Below, one piece after another: positions 37,782 to 47,047 of a DNA stretch of 64,000 nt. A program made the translations under genes and the position numbers. Position 1 is the stretch's first letter. Every line of letters begins with the position of its first letter. Under the pieces are notes generated by a model. The model ran no database searches and was not told the DNA's origin. It saw only the letters and a list, made by a program, of their open reading frames with translations. Location: NCBI RefSeq assembly GCF_016702655.1, contig NZ_JADJDO010000013.1, forward strand, positions 62,001-126,000, read 5' to 3'. This DNA is from Ideonella sp. Lineage in GTDB: Bacteria; Pseudomonadota; Gammaproteobacteria; Burkholderiales; Burkholderiaceae_C.

Positions 37782-39266
37782 CTACGACGGCGCCGGCCGC
37801 CGCGCCGCCATCCGCGCCGCGCGCGGGCTGAGCGCGCCGGGAAAGTAGATCGCGGTCAGGCTCGGCGTGTGCACCGGCACGAAACCTTCGCGCTGCGGCG
37901 CATCGCCTTCGAAGCGGCGCCAGCCGCGCAGCCAGTAGATGTCGTCGCAGGTTTCGAGCAGGCCGAGCGTCTCGCGGTCGCCGACGAGCACCCCCTGCAC
38001 GCGCAGGCCAAGTGCGGCCTTGGCCTGGTCGAGTTGGCGCAGCATGACTTCGGTGCAGCCGAACTCGCCGTCGCTGACGAGAAGCAGGTCGGCGCTGCGC
38101 CAACCCTCGTTCGTCACGAGTTCGATCACGCGCTCGAGCGGCGCCTGCAGGTCGGTGCCGCCGTCGAAGCCCTGGCCGATGAAGTCGAGCAGGTGAGTCA
38201 GGCCGCCGCGGCCGAGGTCGAGCTCACGTTCGAGCAGTTCGCTCTTGCCCCCGAAGGCGATCAGCCGGCAGGCGCGCTGCTCGCGGTGGGCGACGCGCAG
38301 CGCCTCGATCGCCACCGCCTTGGCGACGTTCTCGGGCGCGCCGCGCATCGAGCCCGAGGTGTCGATGCAGACCAGCATCGGCCCGCGCGCAAGCGGCGCC
38401 GGGTCGGCCGCGGCGGCCGGTGCGCATTGCCGGGCCTGCGGGTCGGCGACCTGCTCCTGCAGCACCGCCTCGGACTCGTAGGTCAGGAGCCGGCTTTCGG
38501 CGAGGCGCGCGCGCCAGAGCTTGTGCAGCACCGAATGCGTGATCTGCTGCGCTTCGCTCGAGAGCATGCGTTCGATGCGGTCCGACAGGCGGATGCCTTT
38601 GAGCTCGCCCGGCGCGTCGGGCAGAACGGTCTCGCGCCAGCGCACCGCGCGCGGCTGCGCCTCACGCGGCGCCTCGCTGCGTGCCGGCGCGGCACCGGGA
38701 TGCGGCGCGGCGCGCCCGATGCACGCGATCAATTCGGCGAGCGGCTGCAGGTGCGGCAGCAAGGCGGCGATGCGCTCGGCCTCGCGCCATTCGCGCGAGT
38801 TCAGCAGGCCGCGCATCTCGTCGCGGCGCAGCCGGGGCAGGTCGCCGAGGCCTTGCAGCAGCGCAAGCATGGCCTCCCAGCCGGCCTTTTCGATCGTCCA
38901 TTCGGCGCGGAACTCGGCCGCGACGCGCGCGATCGCCTCCGCGCGCGCGACCCAGGGCAGGTGATCGTTGATGCGATCGAGGTGCCACAGCAGCGTGCGC
39001 AGCACCTGCTGCGCGAGCGCCGGGCTGTCCTTGCACAGCGCAGGCAGGCCGAGCTCGCCGACGGCACTGCGCAGCGCGCCCACGGCAGCTTCGTCGCCGA
39101 AGTTCAACGCCGCGCCGGGCAGCGCGCCTTGCACTAGCGCGTCCAGCCACTGCGGGATTTCGTCCAGACGCTGCACGCAGTCGCCGCAGGCGGTGACGAG
39201 CCCGGGCAGCCAGAGCTCGCGCGGCAGCGCGGCCAGCCGGTCGTAGGGCGCGTCCAGGTCGCGCAT
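37782..39266 (-). CDS. viaA: VWA-domain protein ViaA
   Basis: A 494-residue protein with a C-terminal von Willebrand A domain. The MIDAS metal site is seen as VCIDTSGSMRGAPE, with a further Asp in LLLVSDGEF and the Thr loop in GFDGGTDLQAPL. The N-terminal 300 residues are helical (DUF444-like/ViaA). In E. coli ViaA works with the MoxR ATPase RavA, which is encoded 3 nt upstream here, and both are linked to assembly of respiratory Fe-S enzymes and aminoglycoside sensitivity. The same partnership is inferred. Confidence 0.88.
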   Translation of the reverse strand: MRDLDAPYDRLAALPRELWLPGLVTACGDCVQRLDEIPQWLDALVQGALPGAALNFGDEAAVGALRSAVGELGLPALCKDSPALAQQVLRTLLWHLDRINDHLPWVARAEAIARVAAEFRAEWTIEKAGWEAMLALLQGLGDLPRLRRDEMRGLLNSREWREAERIAALLPHLQPLAELIACIGRAAPHPGAAPARSEAPREAQPRAVRWRETVLPDAPGELKGIRLSDRIERMLSSEAQQITHSVLHKLWRARLAESRLLTYESEAVLQEQVADPQARQCAPAAAADPAPLARGPMLVCIDTSGSMRGAPENVAKAVAIEALRVAHREQRACRLIAFGGKSELLERELDLGRGGLTHLLDFIGQGFDGGTDLQAPLERVIELVTNEGWRSADLLLVSDGEFGCTEVMLRQLDQAKAALGLRVQGVLVGDRETLGLLETCDDIYWLRGWRRFEGDAPQREGFVPVHTPSLTAIYFPGALSPRAARMAARRPAPS

Positions 39267-39269
39267 CGA

Positions 39270-40652
39270 TCAGGCCGGGATGGCGATCGGTGGAGGTGCC
39301 GGATCGGCGAGGCGCTCATCGAGCGGCAGTTCGGCAAAGCCTGCGCGAGTCGCCTGCAGCCGCTGCACGAAGCCGCGCAGCGTCGCCAGCGTCTCCTGCT
39401 GCGCGCCGCACAGCGTGGCGGCGAGCTCGGGCGGCAGCCACAGGCGCCCGGCAACGACGCGCGCCGTCGCGTCGGCCTGCGCCTGCAGCGGCGCGAGATG
39501 CTCCTCGGCGCGCACCAGAACCTCGTCGGCCTGCGCGACGCGTGCGTCGCGGTGCGCCGGGCTGTAGCGCTTGCGCAGGTGAGCCTCGAGCGACTCGGTC
39601 ACGATGCGCAGCATGCCGGTGTCCTGCGCGCCGCCGATGGCACGCGCGAGCGCGATCTTGCCGGCGCCGCCGTCGTCGGGCTGGTTCTCGGCGCTTTGCT
39701 CGATCTCGAGCTGGCGCTCGAAAGCCTCGACGGCGCGCCCGAGCCAGGGTGCGTCCTGCACCACGGCCTCGGCGACGGACTCGGCAAACCACTGCTGCAG
39801 CGGAGCGATCTGCGCCGGCTCGGCGGCCAGCGCATAGGGCGCGAGCCACAGATCCCAGGCGTCGACCGCGGCGCGGCCATCGGTCAACGCGGCGGTGCGC
39901 AGCAGGCCGACGAGCTGGCGCCAGCGCCGGTCCGACACCGCGATGCCCTGTGCCGCCGCCAACGCGCGCAGCGCCTGCAGGTGTTGCAGCACCGGCGCCG
40001 GCAGCGCGACCCGGTCGCGCCGCTGCTGCAGTTCGTGCAGCTCGGCGCGCGTGATCGGCGCCGCGCTCGGCGCGGGGCTGCCCTCGGGCAGGTTCAGCAG
40101 CGCCGCAAACGACGCGTCGCTGACCGGAGCCACCGGCACGCGCAGCAGGAAGCGGTCGTAGAAGGCGTGCAGCGACTCGTCGGCCGGCACTTCGTTGGTC
40201 GCGCCGACGACGCAGACGAGCGGCGTGCGTGCGCGGCCGGCGCCGTTGTCGAATTCACGCTCGTTGAGCAGCGTCAGCAGCGCGTTCAGGATCGCCGAAT
40301 TGGCCTTGAACACCTCGTCGAGGAAGGCAATGCCGGCAGTCGGCAGGTAGCCGGCCGTGAGGCGCTCGTAGCGGTCGTCCTCGAGCGCCTTGAGCGACAG
40401 CGGGCCGAACAGCTCCTCGGGCGTGGAAAAGCGCGTCAGCAGCCGCTCGAAGTAGGGTGCGCCGGCAAACGCGCGGTGCAGGCGGCGCGCGAGCTCGCTC
40501 TTGGCCGTGCCGGGCGGTCCGATCAGCAGCACGTGCTCGCCGGCAAGCGCGGCGAGCAGGCACAGCCGCACGGTCGCGCCGCGCTCGAGCAGGCCCGATT
40601 CGAGGTCGGCGATCAGGCGCTGCAGGCGCGCCGGGGGCATGACGGCTTTCAT
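39270..40652 (-). CDS. ravA: MoxR-family AAA+ ATPase RavA
   Basis: A 460-residue chaperone-like ATPase. Walker A is IGPPGTAKSELARRL, Walker B is GIAFLDEVFKANSAIL, and sensor 1 is VVGATNEVPADE. The LARA-like region follows (residues about 330-430). It is co-oriented with viaA, with only 3 nt between, and begins 33 nt downstream of the LuxR-type regulator stop. Residues SLKALEDDRYERLTAGYLP are typical of the RavA branch of MoxR proteins. Confidence 0.9.
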   Translation of the reverse strand: MKAVMPPARLQRLIADLESGLLERGATVRLCLLAALAGEHVLLIGPPGTAKSELARRLHRAFAGAPYFERLLTRFSTPEELFGPLSLKALEDDRYERLTAGYLPTAGIAFLDEVFKANSAILNALLTLLNEREFDNGAGRARTPLVCVVGATNEVPADESLHAFYDRFLLRVPVAPVSDASFAALLNLPEGSPAPSAAPITRAELHELQQRRDRVALPAPVLQHLQALRALAAAQGIAVSDRRWRQLVGLLRTAALTDGRAAVDAWDLWLAPYALAAEPAQIAPLQQWFAESVAEAVVQDAPWLGRAVEAFERQLEIEQSAENQPDDGGAGKIALARAIGGAQDTGMLRIVTESLEAHLRKRYSPAHRDARVAQADEVLVRAEEHLAPLQAQADATARVVAGRLWLPPELAATLCGAQQETLATLRGFVQRLQATRAGFAELPLDERLADPAPPPIAIPA

Positions 40653-40685
40653 GGGTGGATTGTGTCGCGACTGTTGCGCGACCCT

Positions 40686-41255
40686 TCAGGCGCTCAGCAG
40701 GCGGTTGACGAGATCGGGCGTCGTCGCCGCGCCGTACTTGCGCATCAGCCGGGCGCGGTACACGTCGACGGTGCGCGGGCTGATCGCGAGCCGCTTGCCG
40801 ACCTGCTTGCTCGTCAGGCCTTCGATCAGCAGTGCCGCGATCTCGCGCTCGCGCGGCGTCAGCTCGACGCGCAACTGGCGCCGCGACGACAGATCCTCGA
40901 AGCTCCAGATGCCCTCGGCGTGCGGCTGCCGCGGGTCGAGCGCGCGCCCGCTGACGCGGCACCAGAACAACTCGCCGCCCGCATCGACGCGGCGCATCAC
41001 GCGCTCGTCGGCATAGCGCCCGCCCGCGTCGAGGCTGGCCACGATGCGCTCGCCGGTGCGCAGGAACTCGTCGTGGGTCGGGTACAGCCGCTCGAAGCTC
41101 TGCCCGACGAGCGCTCCGCGCGCGGCACCGAACATCTCTTCGACGCGCCGGTTGCAGGCAAGCATCTGCCGGTTGCGCGAGAGCACGAGGCCGACTGGCG
41201 CGAGGTCGAAGGCGGCCTCGAAGTCGAGCACGGCGGGCAGGGCGGGATGAATCAT
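40686..41255 (-). CDS. PAS-LuxR family transcriptional regulator
   Basis: A 189-residue regulator. A PAS domain (about 8-115; LSRNRQMLACNRRVEEMFGA) may bind a small ligand. The C-terminal LuxR HTH begins LTPREREIAALLIEGLTSKQ and includes SPRTVDVYRARLMRKYGA. No response-regulator receiver domain is present, so it probably senses directly through the PAS. The start at 41255 is chosen; an 18-nt upstream TTG is possible, and neither has a good ribosome-binding site. It is divergent from scoAB, with a palindrome between them, so it may control CoA-transferase expression. Confidence 0.82.
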   Translation of the reverse strand: MIHPALPAVLDFEAAFDLAPVGLVLSRNRQMLACNRRVEEMFGAARGALVGQSFERLYPTHDEFLRTGERIVASLDAGGRYADERVMRRVDAGGELFWCRVSGRALDPRQPHAEGIWSFEDLSSRRQLRVELTPREREIAALLIEGLTSKQVGKRLAISPRTVDVYRARLMRKYGAATTPDLVNRLLSA

Positions 41256-41288
41256 CGGGGGAGGATTAGTCAATTCTACGTAACGACT

Positions 41289-41304
41289 ACGTAATGCATT
41301 ACGT
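41289..41304. promoter_or_regulatory. 16-bp perfect palindrome, candidate operator
   Basis: ACGTAATGCATTACGT is a perfect 16-bp inverted repeat in the gap between the divergent PAS-LuxR regulator and scoA. A second TACGTA-type half-site lies about 10 nt to the left (CTACGTAACGACTACGTA). LuxR-type regulators bind palindromes of this size. No biochemical support is available. Confidence 0.5.
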
Positions 41305-41343
41305 GTACGCTTCGCAACCGCATCGAACCCGAGGAGAAAGCTG

Positions 41344-42051
41344 ATGAGAAAGGTCTACCCGAATGCGGCAGCCGCGCTGCAGGGCATCGTGCGCGACGGG
41401 CAGTTGCTCGCCGTCGGCGGCTTCGGCCTGTGCGGCATCCCCGAGGCGCTGATCGACGCGCTGCGCGACAGCGGCGTCAAAGGCCTGACCGTGATCTCCA
41501 ACAACGCCGGCGTCGACGGCTTCGGCCTCGGCAAGCTGCTCGAGACGCGCCAGATCAAGAAAATGATCTCGAGCTACGTCGGCGAGAACAAGGAGTTCGA
41601 GCGCCAGTACCTTGCCGGCGAACTCGAACTCGAGTTCACGCCGCAGGGCACGCTCGCCGAGAAGCTGCGCGCCGGCGGCGCGGGCATCCCGGCCTTCTTC
41701 ACGCGCACCGGCGTCGGCACCATCGTCGCCGAGGGCAAGGAACTGCGCGAGTTCGACGGCCACACCTACGTGATGGAGCGCGCGCTCGTGCCCGAGGTCG
41801 CGCTCGTCAAGGCGTGGAAGGCCGACGTGAGCGGCAACCTGATCTTTCGCCGCACGGCGCGCAACTTCAACCCGGCGGCGGCGATGGCCGGCAAGACGAC
41901 GGTGGTCGAGGTCGAGGAACTCGTCCCGACCGGCACCTTCGATCCGGACGCCGTGCACCTGCCCGGCATCTACGTGCACCGCATCGTCGTCAACGCCCAC
42001 CCCGAGAAGCGCATCGAGAAGCGCACGCTCAGCGAAAAGAAGGGAGCCTGA
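41344..42051 (+). CDS. scoA: 3-oxoacid CoA-transferase subunit A
   Basis: A 235-residue alpha subunit of succinyl-CoA:3-ketoacid CoA-transferase, which activates acetoacetate for breakdown. The Gly-rich CoA site GGFGLCGIPEALIDAL and the later TPQGTLAEKLRAGGAG are typical, as is PAFFTRTGVGT. The B subunit follows 1 nt downstream. GAGGAGA lies about 7 nt before the ATG. Control by the divergent PAS-LuxR gene is likely. Confidence 0.94.
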   Translation: MRKVYPNAAAALQGIVRDGQLLAVGGFGLCGIPEALIDALRDSGVKGLTVISNNAGVDGFGLGKLLETRQIKKMISSYVGENKEFERQYLAGELELEFTPQGTLAEKLRAGGAGIPAFFTRTGVGTIVAEGKELREFDGHTYVMERALVPEVALVKAWKADVSGNLIFRRTARNFNPAAAMAGKTTVVEVEELVPTGTFDPDAVHLPGIYVHRIVVNAHPEKRIEKRTLSEKKGA

Positions 42052-42052
42052 G

Positions 42053-42646
<594 letters not shown>

Positions 42647-42697
42647 CGCGCGAAGAACTGCAGGCCAAGACGGGCGTGCCGCTGCGCTGAAGTCTGA

Positions 42698-43742
42698 TCA
42701 GCGCCCGACTGCGATCGCCCGCGCGGCCTCGGCCACCAGCGCCGGGCCCTTGTAGATGAAGCCGGTGTAGATCTGCACCAGGTCAGCCCCAGCCGCGATC
42801 TTGGCTCGCGCGTCGGTGCCGCTCATCACGCCGCCGACGCCGATGATCGGGTAGCGCTTGCCGAGCGCGGCGCGCAACTGGCCGATCACGCGGTTGCTGG
42901 CGGCAAACACCGGCCTGCCGCTCAGGCCACCGGTCTCCTCGGCGTGCGCAAGGCCTCGCACCGCGTCGCGCGCGATCGTCGTGTTGGTCGCGACCACGCC
43001 GTCGATGCGGTTCTTCTTCAAGGTCTTCGCGATCAGCGCGATCTGCGCGTCGTCCAGGTCGGGCGCGATCTTGACGAACAGCGGCACGCTGCGGCCGTGC
43101 GTCGCGGCGAGTTCGAGCCGGTGCGCCTGCAGCGCCGCGAGCAGCGCATCGAGCGCGGCGTCGCTCTGCAGCTCGCGCAGGTTCTTCGTGTTCGGGCTCG
43201 AGATGTTGACCGTCACGTAGTCGGCGTGCGGGTACACGCCGGCCAGGCAGAGCCAGATAGTCGTCGGTGGCGTTCTCGATGGGCGTCGCGGCGTTCTTGC
43301 CGATGTTCAGGCCGAGGATGCCGCCGCGCTGGCGGAAGGTCCGCGCGCGCTTGACGTTGGCGACGAAGGCATCGAGACCTTCGTTGTTGAAGCCGAGCCG
43401 GTTGATCAGCGCCTCGGCCTCGGGCAGGCGGAACAGGCGCGGCTTGGGGTTGCCCGGCTGAGCTTTCGGCGTCACGGTGCCCACTTCGATGAAGCCGAAG
43501 CCCATCGCGCCCAGGCCGTCGATGCAGCGGCCGTTCTTGTCCAGCCCTGCGGCGAGGCCGACGCGATTGGGGAAGGCCAGGCCGGCCAGCGTTATCGGGT
43601 CGGCGATGCGGGCCTGGCTCCAGGCGCATTGCGCGGGCGTGTTCTGCAGCCGGGCCAGCGATGCGAGCGTCAGGTCGTGCGCGGTTTCGGGATCGAGGCT
43701 GAACAGCAGCGAGCGCGCGAAGGGGTAGGGGACGAGGGACAT
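42698..43742 (-). pseudogene. pyrD: Dihydroorotate dehydrogenase (quinone), one-base frameshift
   Basis: The N-terminal part from the ATG at 43742 (SLVPYPFARSLLFSLDPETAH, GLAAGLDKNGRCIDG, LGFNNEGLDAF) and the C-terminal part (VTVNISSPNTKNLRELQ, catalytic Ser in ISSPNT, then VGGVMSGTDARAKI) are together a full class-2 PyrD. They lie in different frames, joined near 43253, where one extra base in CTGGCTCTG breaks the sequence DDYL-LCLAGVYPHADY. Removing it gives about 347 residues, the normal length. This enzyme is needed for pyrimidine synthesis, so a sequence error is more likely than loss. Confidence 0.88.
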
Positions 43743-43837
43743 CGGTGGCGGGCGGGTGCGACGGCGGATTGTCGCAAACGAGCGCGCGCTCACGGCGCCG
43801 ATAATCAGGCCCACTCCAGTCCCGCAACTCACGCCAG

Positions 43838-44497
43838 ATGACGCAAGACGAACTCAAGGCCCTGGTCGGCCAGGCTGCCATCGCTCATGTGCCGCCGGGC
43901 AGCGTGATCGGCGTCGGCACCGGCTCGACCGTCAACTTCTTCATCGACGCGCTCGCGCGCATGCCCCGCGGCATCGCGGCGGCGGTGTCGAGCTCGGAGC
44001 AGAGCAGCGCTCGCCTGCGCGGGCATGGCATTGCCGTCATCGACGCCAACGAGGTCGAGTCGCTCGCCGTCTACATCGACGGCGCCGACGAGATCGATCC
44101 CCAGGGCTGCATGATCAAGGGCGGCGGCGGCGCGCTGACGCGCGAGAAGATCGTCGCCGACCTGGCCGCGCGCTTTGTCTGCATCGCCGACGAATCCAAG
44201 CTCGTGCAGACGCTGGGAAGGTTCCCGTTGCCGGTGGAGGTGATCCCGATGGCGCGCGAACAGGTCGCGCGCCGGCTGCGCGCGCAGGGCGGCGAGCCGA
44301 GGCTGCGCGCAGGCTTCGTCACCGACAACGGCTGCCAGATCCTCGATGTGCATGGCCTGGCGATCGTCGACCCGGCGGCGACCGAGCGCGACCTGTCGCA
44401 GTGGCCGGGCATCGTGAGCGTCGGCGTGTTCGCGCGCAATCGCGCCAGCCTGTGTCTGCTCGGCACCCCGGCAGGCGTGCGGACGCTGACCTTCTGA
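43838..44497 (+). CDS. rpiA: Ribose-5-phosphate isomerase A
   Basis: A 219-residue isomerase interconverting ribose-5-phosphate and ribulose-5-phosphate in the pentose phosphate pathway. The substrate-binding GVGTGSTVNFFIDAL, the catalytic Asp region DGADEIDPQG and the KGGGGALTREKIVA loop are all present. Length is normal. It is divergent from pyrD, 95 nt apart. It probably stands alone; the small hypothetical gene follows after 84 nt. Confidence 0.96.
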   Translation: MTQDELKALVGQAAIAHVPPGSVIGVGTGSTVNFFIDALARMPRGIAAAVSSSEQSSARLRGHGIAVIDANEVESLAVYIDGADEIDPQGCMIKGGGGALTREKIVADLAARFVCIADESKLVQTLGRFPLPVEVIPMAREQVARRLRAQGGEPRLRAGFVTDNGCQILDVHGLAIVDPAATERDLSQWPGIVSVGVFARNRASLCLLGTPAGVRTLTF

Positions 44498-44581
44498 CGC
44501 GGGCGCTGCCAGAACCGGCCGAAAACAGCGTAACCTCGCAGGGTCGTCAACGCATCCACCGCAACCCAGGACACCAGGCCC

Positions 44582-44773
44582 ATGGCAAAACCCAACTACT
44601 CGTTCGAGAAGCGCCAGCGCGAATTGCAGAAGAAGCAGAAAAAGGAACAGAAGCTGGCCCAGCGCCGGGCAGGCGAAAACAAGCCTGCCGATGCGCCCGC
44701 GGACGATGCAGCAGGCCAGGGCGCAGTGCCACCCGAAGGCAGTCCGCAGGCGACACCGTCAAACGCGGCCTGA
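44582..44773 (+). CDS. Small conserved basic protein
   Basis: A 63-residue protein starting MAKPNYSFEKRQREL, with a Lys/Gln/Arg-rich coiled segment (KKQKKEQKLAQRRAG) and a Pro/Ala/Gly tail. Proteins of this type with the same start occur widely in Burkholderiales annotation, from memory; function unknown. The ATG is preceded by a weak ribosome-binding site (CCAGG). It stands between rpiA and a hairpin-rich repeat region. Confidence 0.65.
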   Translation: MAKPNYSFEKRQRELQKKQKKEQKLAQRRAGENKPADAPADDAAGQGAVPPEGSPQATPSNAA

Positions 44774-44784
44774 GACGAAACTGA

Positions 44785-44973
44785 CCACCCCCGGCCGCCG
44801 AGCGGCCGCCCCCCGCGGGGGCTCCGAACCCGACCGGGAGACCCGGATTGGGTTCGGCCCGCTCGGGCGGCGCCGCGCTCCCCTGGTCGCCTGCGGCGAC
44901 CGGTCCCCTGCCGGGGACGAAGGCACATGTTCGATGCGTCGCGGGTCGCGCGAAGCGCGGTGGAGCAACTGAG
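44785..44973. repeat. Hairpin-rich intergenic region between convergent genes
   Basis: Several inverted repeats follow each other. A nested hairpin at 44824-44857 has the outer stem CCGAACCC/GGGTTCGG and the inner stem CCGGG/CCCGG. Later come GGTCGCC/GGCGACC and GTCCCC/GGGGAC. The region may end transcription from both sides (the small protein gene and mnmC are convergent). No T run follows any stem. It leads directly into repeat copy A4. Confidence 0.5.
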
Positions 44974-45051
44974 ATGACGGCCCCGGGCTCGCTGTGTTCG
45001 CTGCCCTCAAGGGGCCCTTGGTCCGCTCGGGGCGGCCCGGCGCGCGACTGA
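44974..45051 (+). repeat. Dispersed mini-ORF repeat, family A, copy A4
   Basis: A 78-nt element, plus strand, read as a 25-codon ORF starting MTAPGSLCSLPSRGP and ending GGPARD then TGA. Unlike the other copies it does not precede a plus-strand gene. It overlaps the 3' end of mnmC on the other strand, whose last 15 or so codons it provides. Confidence 0.75.
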
Positions 45052-47019
45052 GTCGCCCAAACGGCGCGCGCTCTCCCGCCGCGCCTCGCGCGAAGCAAAG
45101 CGCCCGGCATCGACAGCGTCGTGCAGGCTCGCGGCGATCGGGCACGGCGACCCGGCGATGACCGCCGCCAGCGTGCGCGCACCGAGCGCGGCCCAGGTGA
45201 TGCCGCGCGAAGCCAGCCCGATATAGACGTAGAGCCCCGGCAGGCGCGGCACGAGGCACGGCTGATCGAGCCGCAGCCCTGGCTGCGCTGCGATGGCCGC
45301 GAGGTCCGGCACGGCGCCGATGACGGGCAGGCGGTCGGTGGCCACGCAGCGCCAGCCCACGCGGCCGGCCAGCTCGACACAGGCGCCGTCTCGCGGCGAG
45401 CTGCCGGTCAGGCGCTCGAGCCGGGCCAGGTTGTGGCGCTGGTCTTCGACGCGCAGTTGCGGATCGTCGTCGCCCGGCTGTGACGTCGCGCCGAAGAGCG
45501 CCGTCGCGCCGGGCAGCGCCGGCAGCACATAGCCGTTGCCGGTGATGGGCAGCAGCGGCAGCCTCAATCCCGGCGTAGCGAGCGGCAGTTCGGTGACCTG
45601 CCCGCGCACCTTGCTCAACGGCCAGCGCGGCTCGTCGAGCAGGCGCTGCGCGTCGGCGGCATTGGCGAGCACGACGACTGCCGACTTGGCAATCACCGCG
45701 CCCCTGACATCGATGGCCTGCCAGGCGTCGCCCGCACGCCGCAGCGCGGCCACCTGCGTGCCGCAGCGCAGCGTCGCCTTGGCGCCGGCACGCTGCACCA
45801 AGCTCGCCGCCAATGCAGGCGGCGCGACCCAGCCACCGCCGGGGTAGAACCAGGCCGGCAACGGCAGCGCGAGGCCGGCCAGGCGCGAGGCGTCGGCAGC
45901 AGGCAGCGCCTGCACGTAGTCCGGCGGCAACCCGAGCGCGTCGAGTTGCGCCCGCATCTCGGCCTCGCTCGATCTCGACTCGAGGCGCAGCACGCCGGCA
46001 ACTTGGCCCGCTGCGCCATGCTGCGTGATCGCCTGCTGCACCGCGCCGGCCGCGTGCAGCGCCGCGGCGCGATTGAAGCGCGCGTGGGCGCCGTCCTGCG
46101 GGTTCACGATGCCGTGGAACACGCCCGCGCGATTGCCCGAAGTCGCGCCGGCCATCGAGGCCAGGCCCTCGAGCAGCGTGCAATTCCAGCCCTGCTCGGC
46201 GAGCGCCATCGCAGTCGCGCACCCGGCCAGGCCTGCGCCGACGATGATCGCGTGGCGCTCGCCGCCATCGGGCAGCGCCGCGGCAAGCCGTGCCGGCGCG
46301 CAGCGCGGCACGAAGCGCGGCGCAAAGCGCGCGCGCGTGATCTCGCGCTTGGCGCCGCTGCCCGGCGCGCGCTCGACCTCGAAGCCGGCCGTGACGAGGC
46401 CCTCGCGCACCATGCGTGCGACGCTCCAGGTCGCCGCCGTCGCATCGGGTGCGGCCAGGCGCGCGAGCGCCTTGAACACGCGCGGCTGCCACATCGCGGG
46501 GTTGCGGTCGGGCGCAAAGCCGTCGAGGAAGAAGGCGTCGACGCGGGCCGCAATCTGCGGCAGCCAGTCGGCCACGTCGCCGAGGGCGAGCAGCAACTGC
46601 ACCTGCCCGCCGGCAAAGTCAAGGCGATGCAGGTCGGGCGTCGGCGATGGCCAGGCGTGCAGCAACTCGTCGGCCAGTTCGCGCAGCGGCGAGCCCTCGT
46701 GCGCGCGCGCCAGATCAGCGCGCGTGAACGGATGCTTCTCGATCGAGATGAAGTGCAGCCGCTCGCAGCGCCGCGGATCGCCGCGCCACGCGGCGAGCGT
46801 GGCGAGGAAGTTGTTGCCGAGGCCGAAGCCGGTCTCGAGGATCACGAAGCGCTCGCGCCCCTGCCAGCGGCCGGGCAGCCCGTTGCCGTGCAGGAAGACA
46901 TGCGCGGCCTGTTCGAGCGCGCCCGAGCGCGGGTGGTAGCGGTCGCGGTACGCGGACGAGAACGCAACGCCCTCGGTGTCGAAGGCGAGCGTTGCGGCGA
47001 CGAGCGGCGCGGTCTTCAT
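45007..47019 (-). CDS. mnmC: Bifunctional tRNA 5-methylaminomethyl-2-thiouridine synthesis protein MnmC
   Basis: A 670-residue enzyme for the last steps of mnm5s2U34 in tRNA. The N-terminal methyltransferase has the SAM-binding ILETGFGLGNNFLATLAAW and DAFFLDGFAPDRNPAMW. The C-terminal FAD-dependent oxidoreductase has HAIIVGAGLAGCATAMALAE. Both domains are complete. The last residues, SVARRAAPSGPRAP, are encoded within repeat copy A4, so the native end has been replaced or extended by the repeat. efp lies upstream on the same strand. Confidence 0.94.
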   Translation of the reverse strand: MKTAPLVAATLAFDTEGVAFSSAYRDRYHPRSGALEQAAHVFLHGNGLPGRWQGRERFVILETGFGLGNNFLATLAAWRGDPRRCERLHFISIEKHPFTRADLARAHEGSPLRELADELLHAWPSPTPDLHRLDFAGGQVQLLLALGDVADWLPQIAARVDAFFLDGFAPDRNPAMWQPRVFKALARLAAPDATAATWSVARMVREGLVTAGFEVERAPGSGAKREITRARFAPRFVPRCAPARLAAALPDGGERHAIIVGAGLAGCATAMALAEQGWNCTLLEGLASMAGATSGNRAGVFHGIVNPQDGAHARFNRAAALHAAGAVQQAITQHGAAGQVAGVLRLESRSSEAEMRAQLDALGLPPDYVQALPAADASRLAGLALPLPAWFYPGGGWVAPPALAASLVQRAGAKATLRCGTQVAALRRAGDAWQAIDVRGAVIAKSAVVVLANAADAQRLLDEPRWPLSKVRGQVTELPLATPGLRLPLLPITGNGYVLPALPGATALFGATSQPGDDDPQLRVEDQRHNLARLERLTGSSPRDGACVELAGRVGWRCVATDRLPVIGAVPDLAAIAAQPGLRLDQPCLVPRLPGLYVYIGLASRGITWAALGARTLAAVIAGSPCPIAASLHDAVDAGRFASREARRESARRLGDSVARRAAPSGPRAP

Positions 47020-47047
47020 GCGCAGCGCCCGCCGTTGCGCGGTCGGT

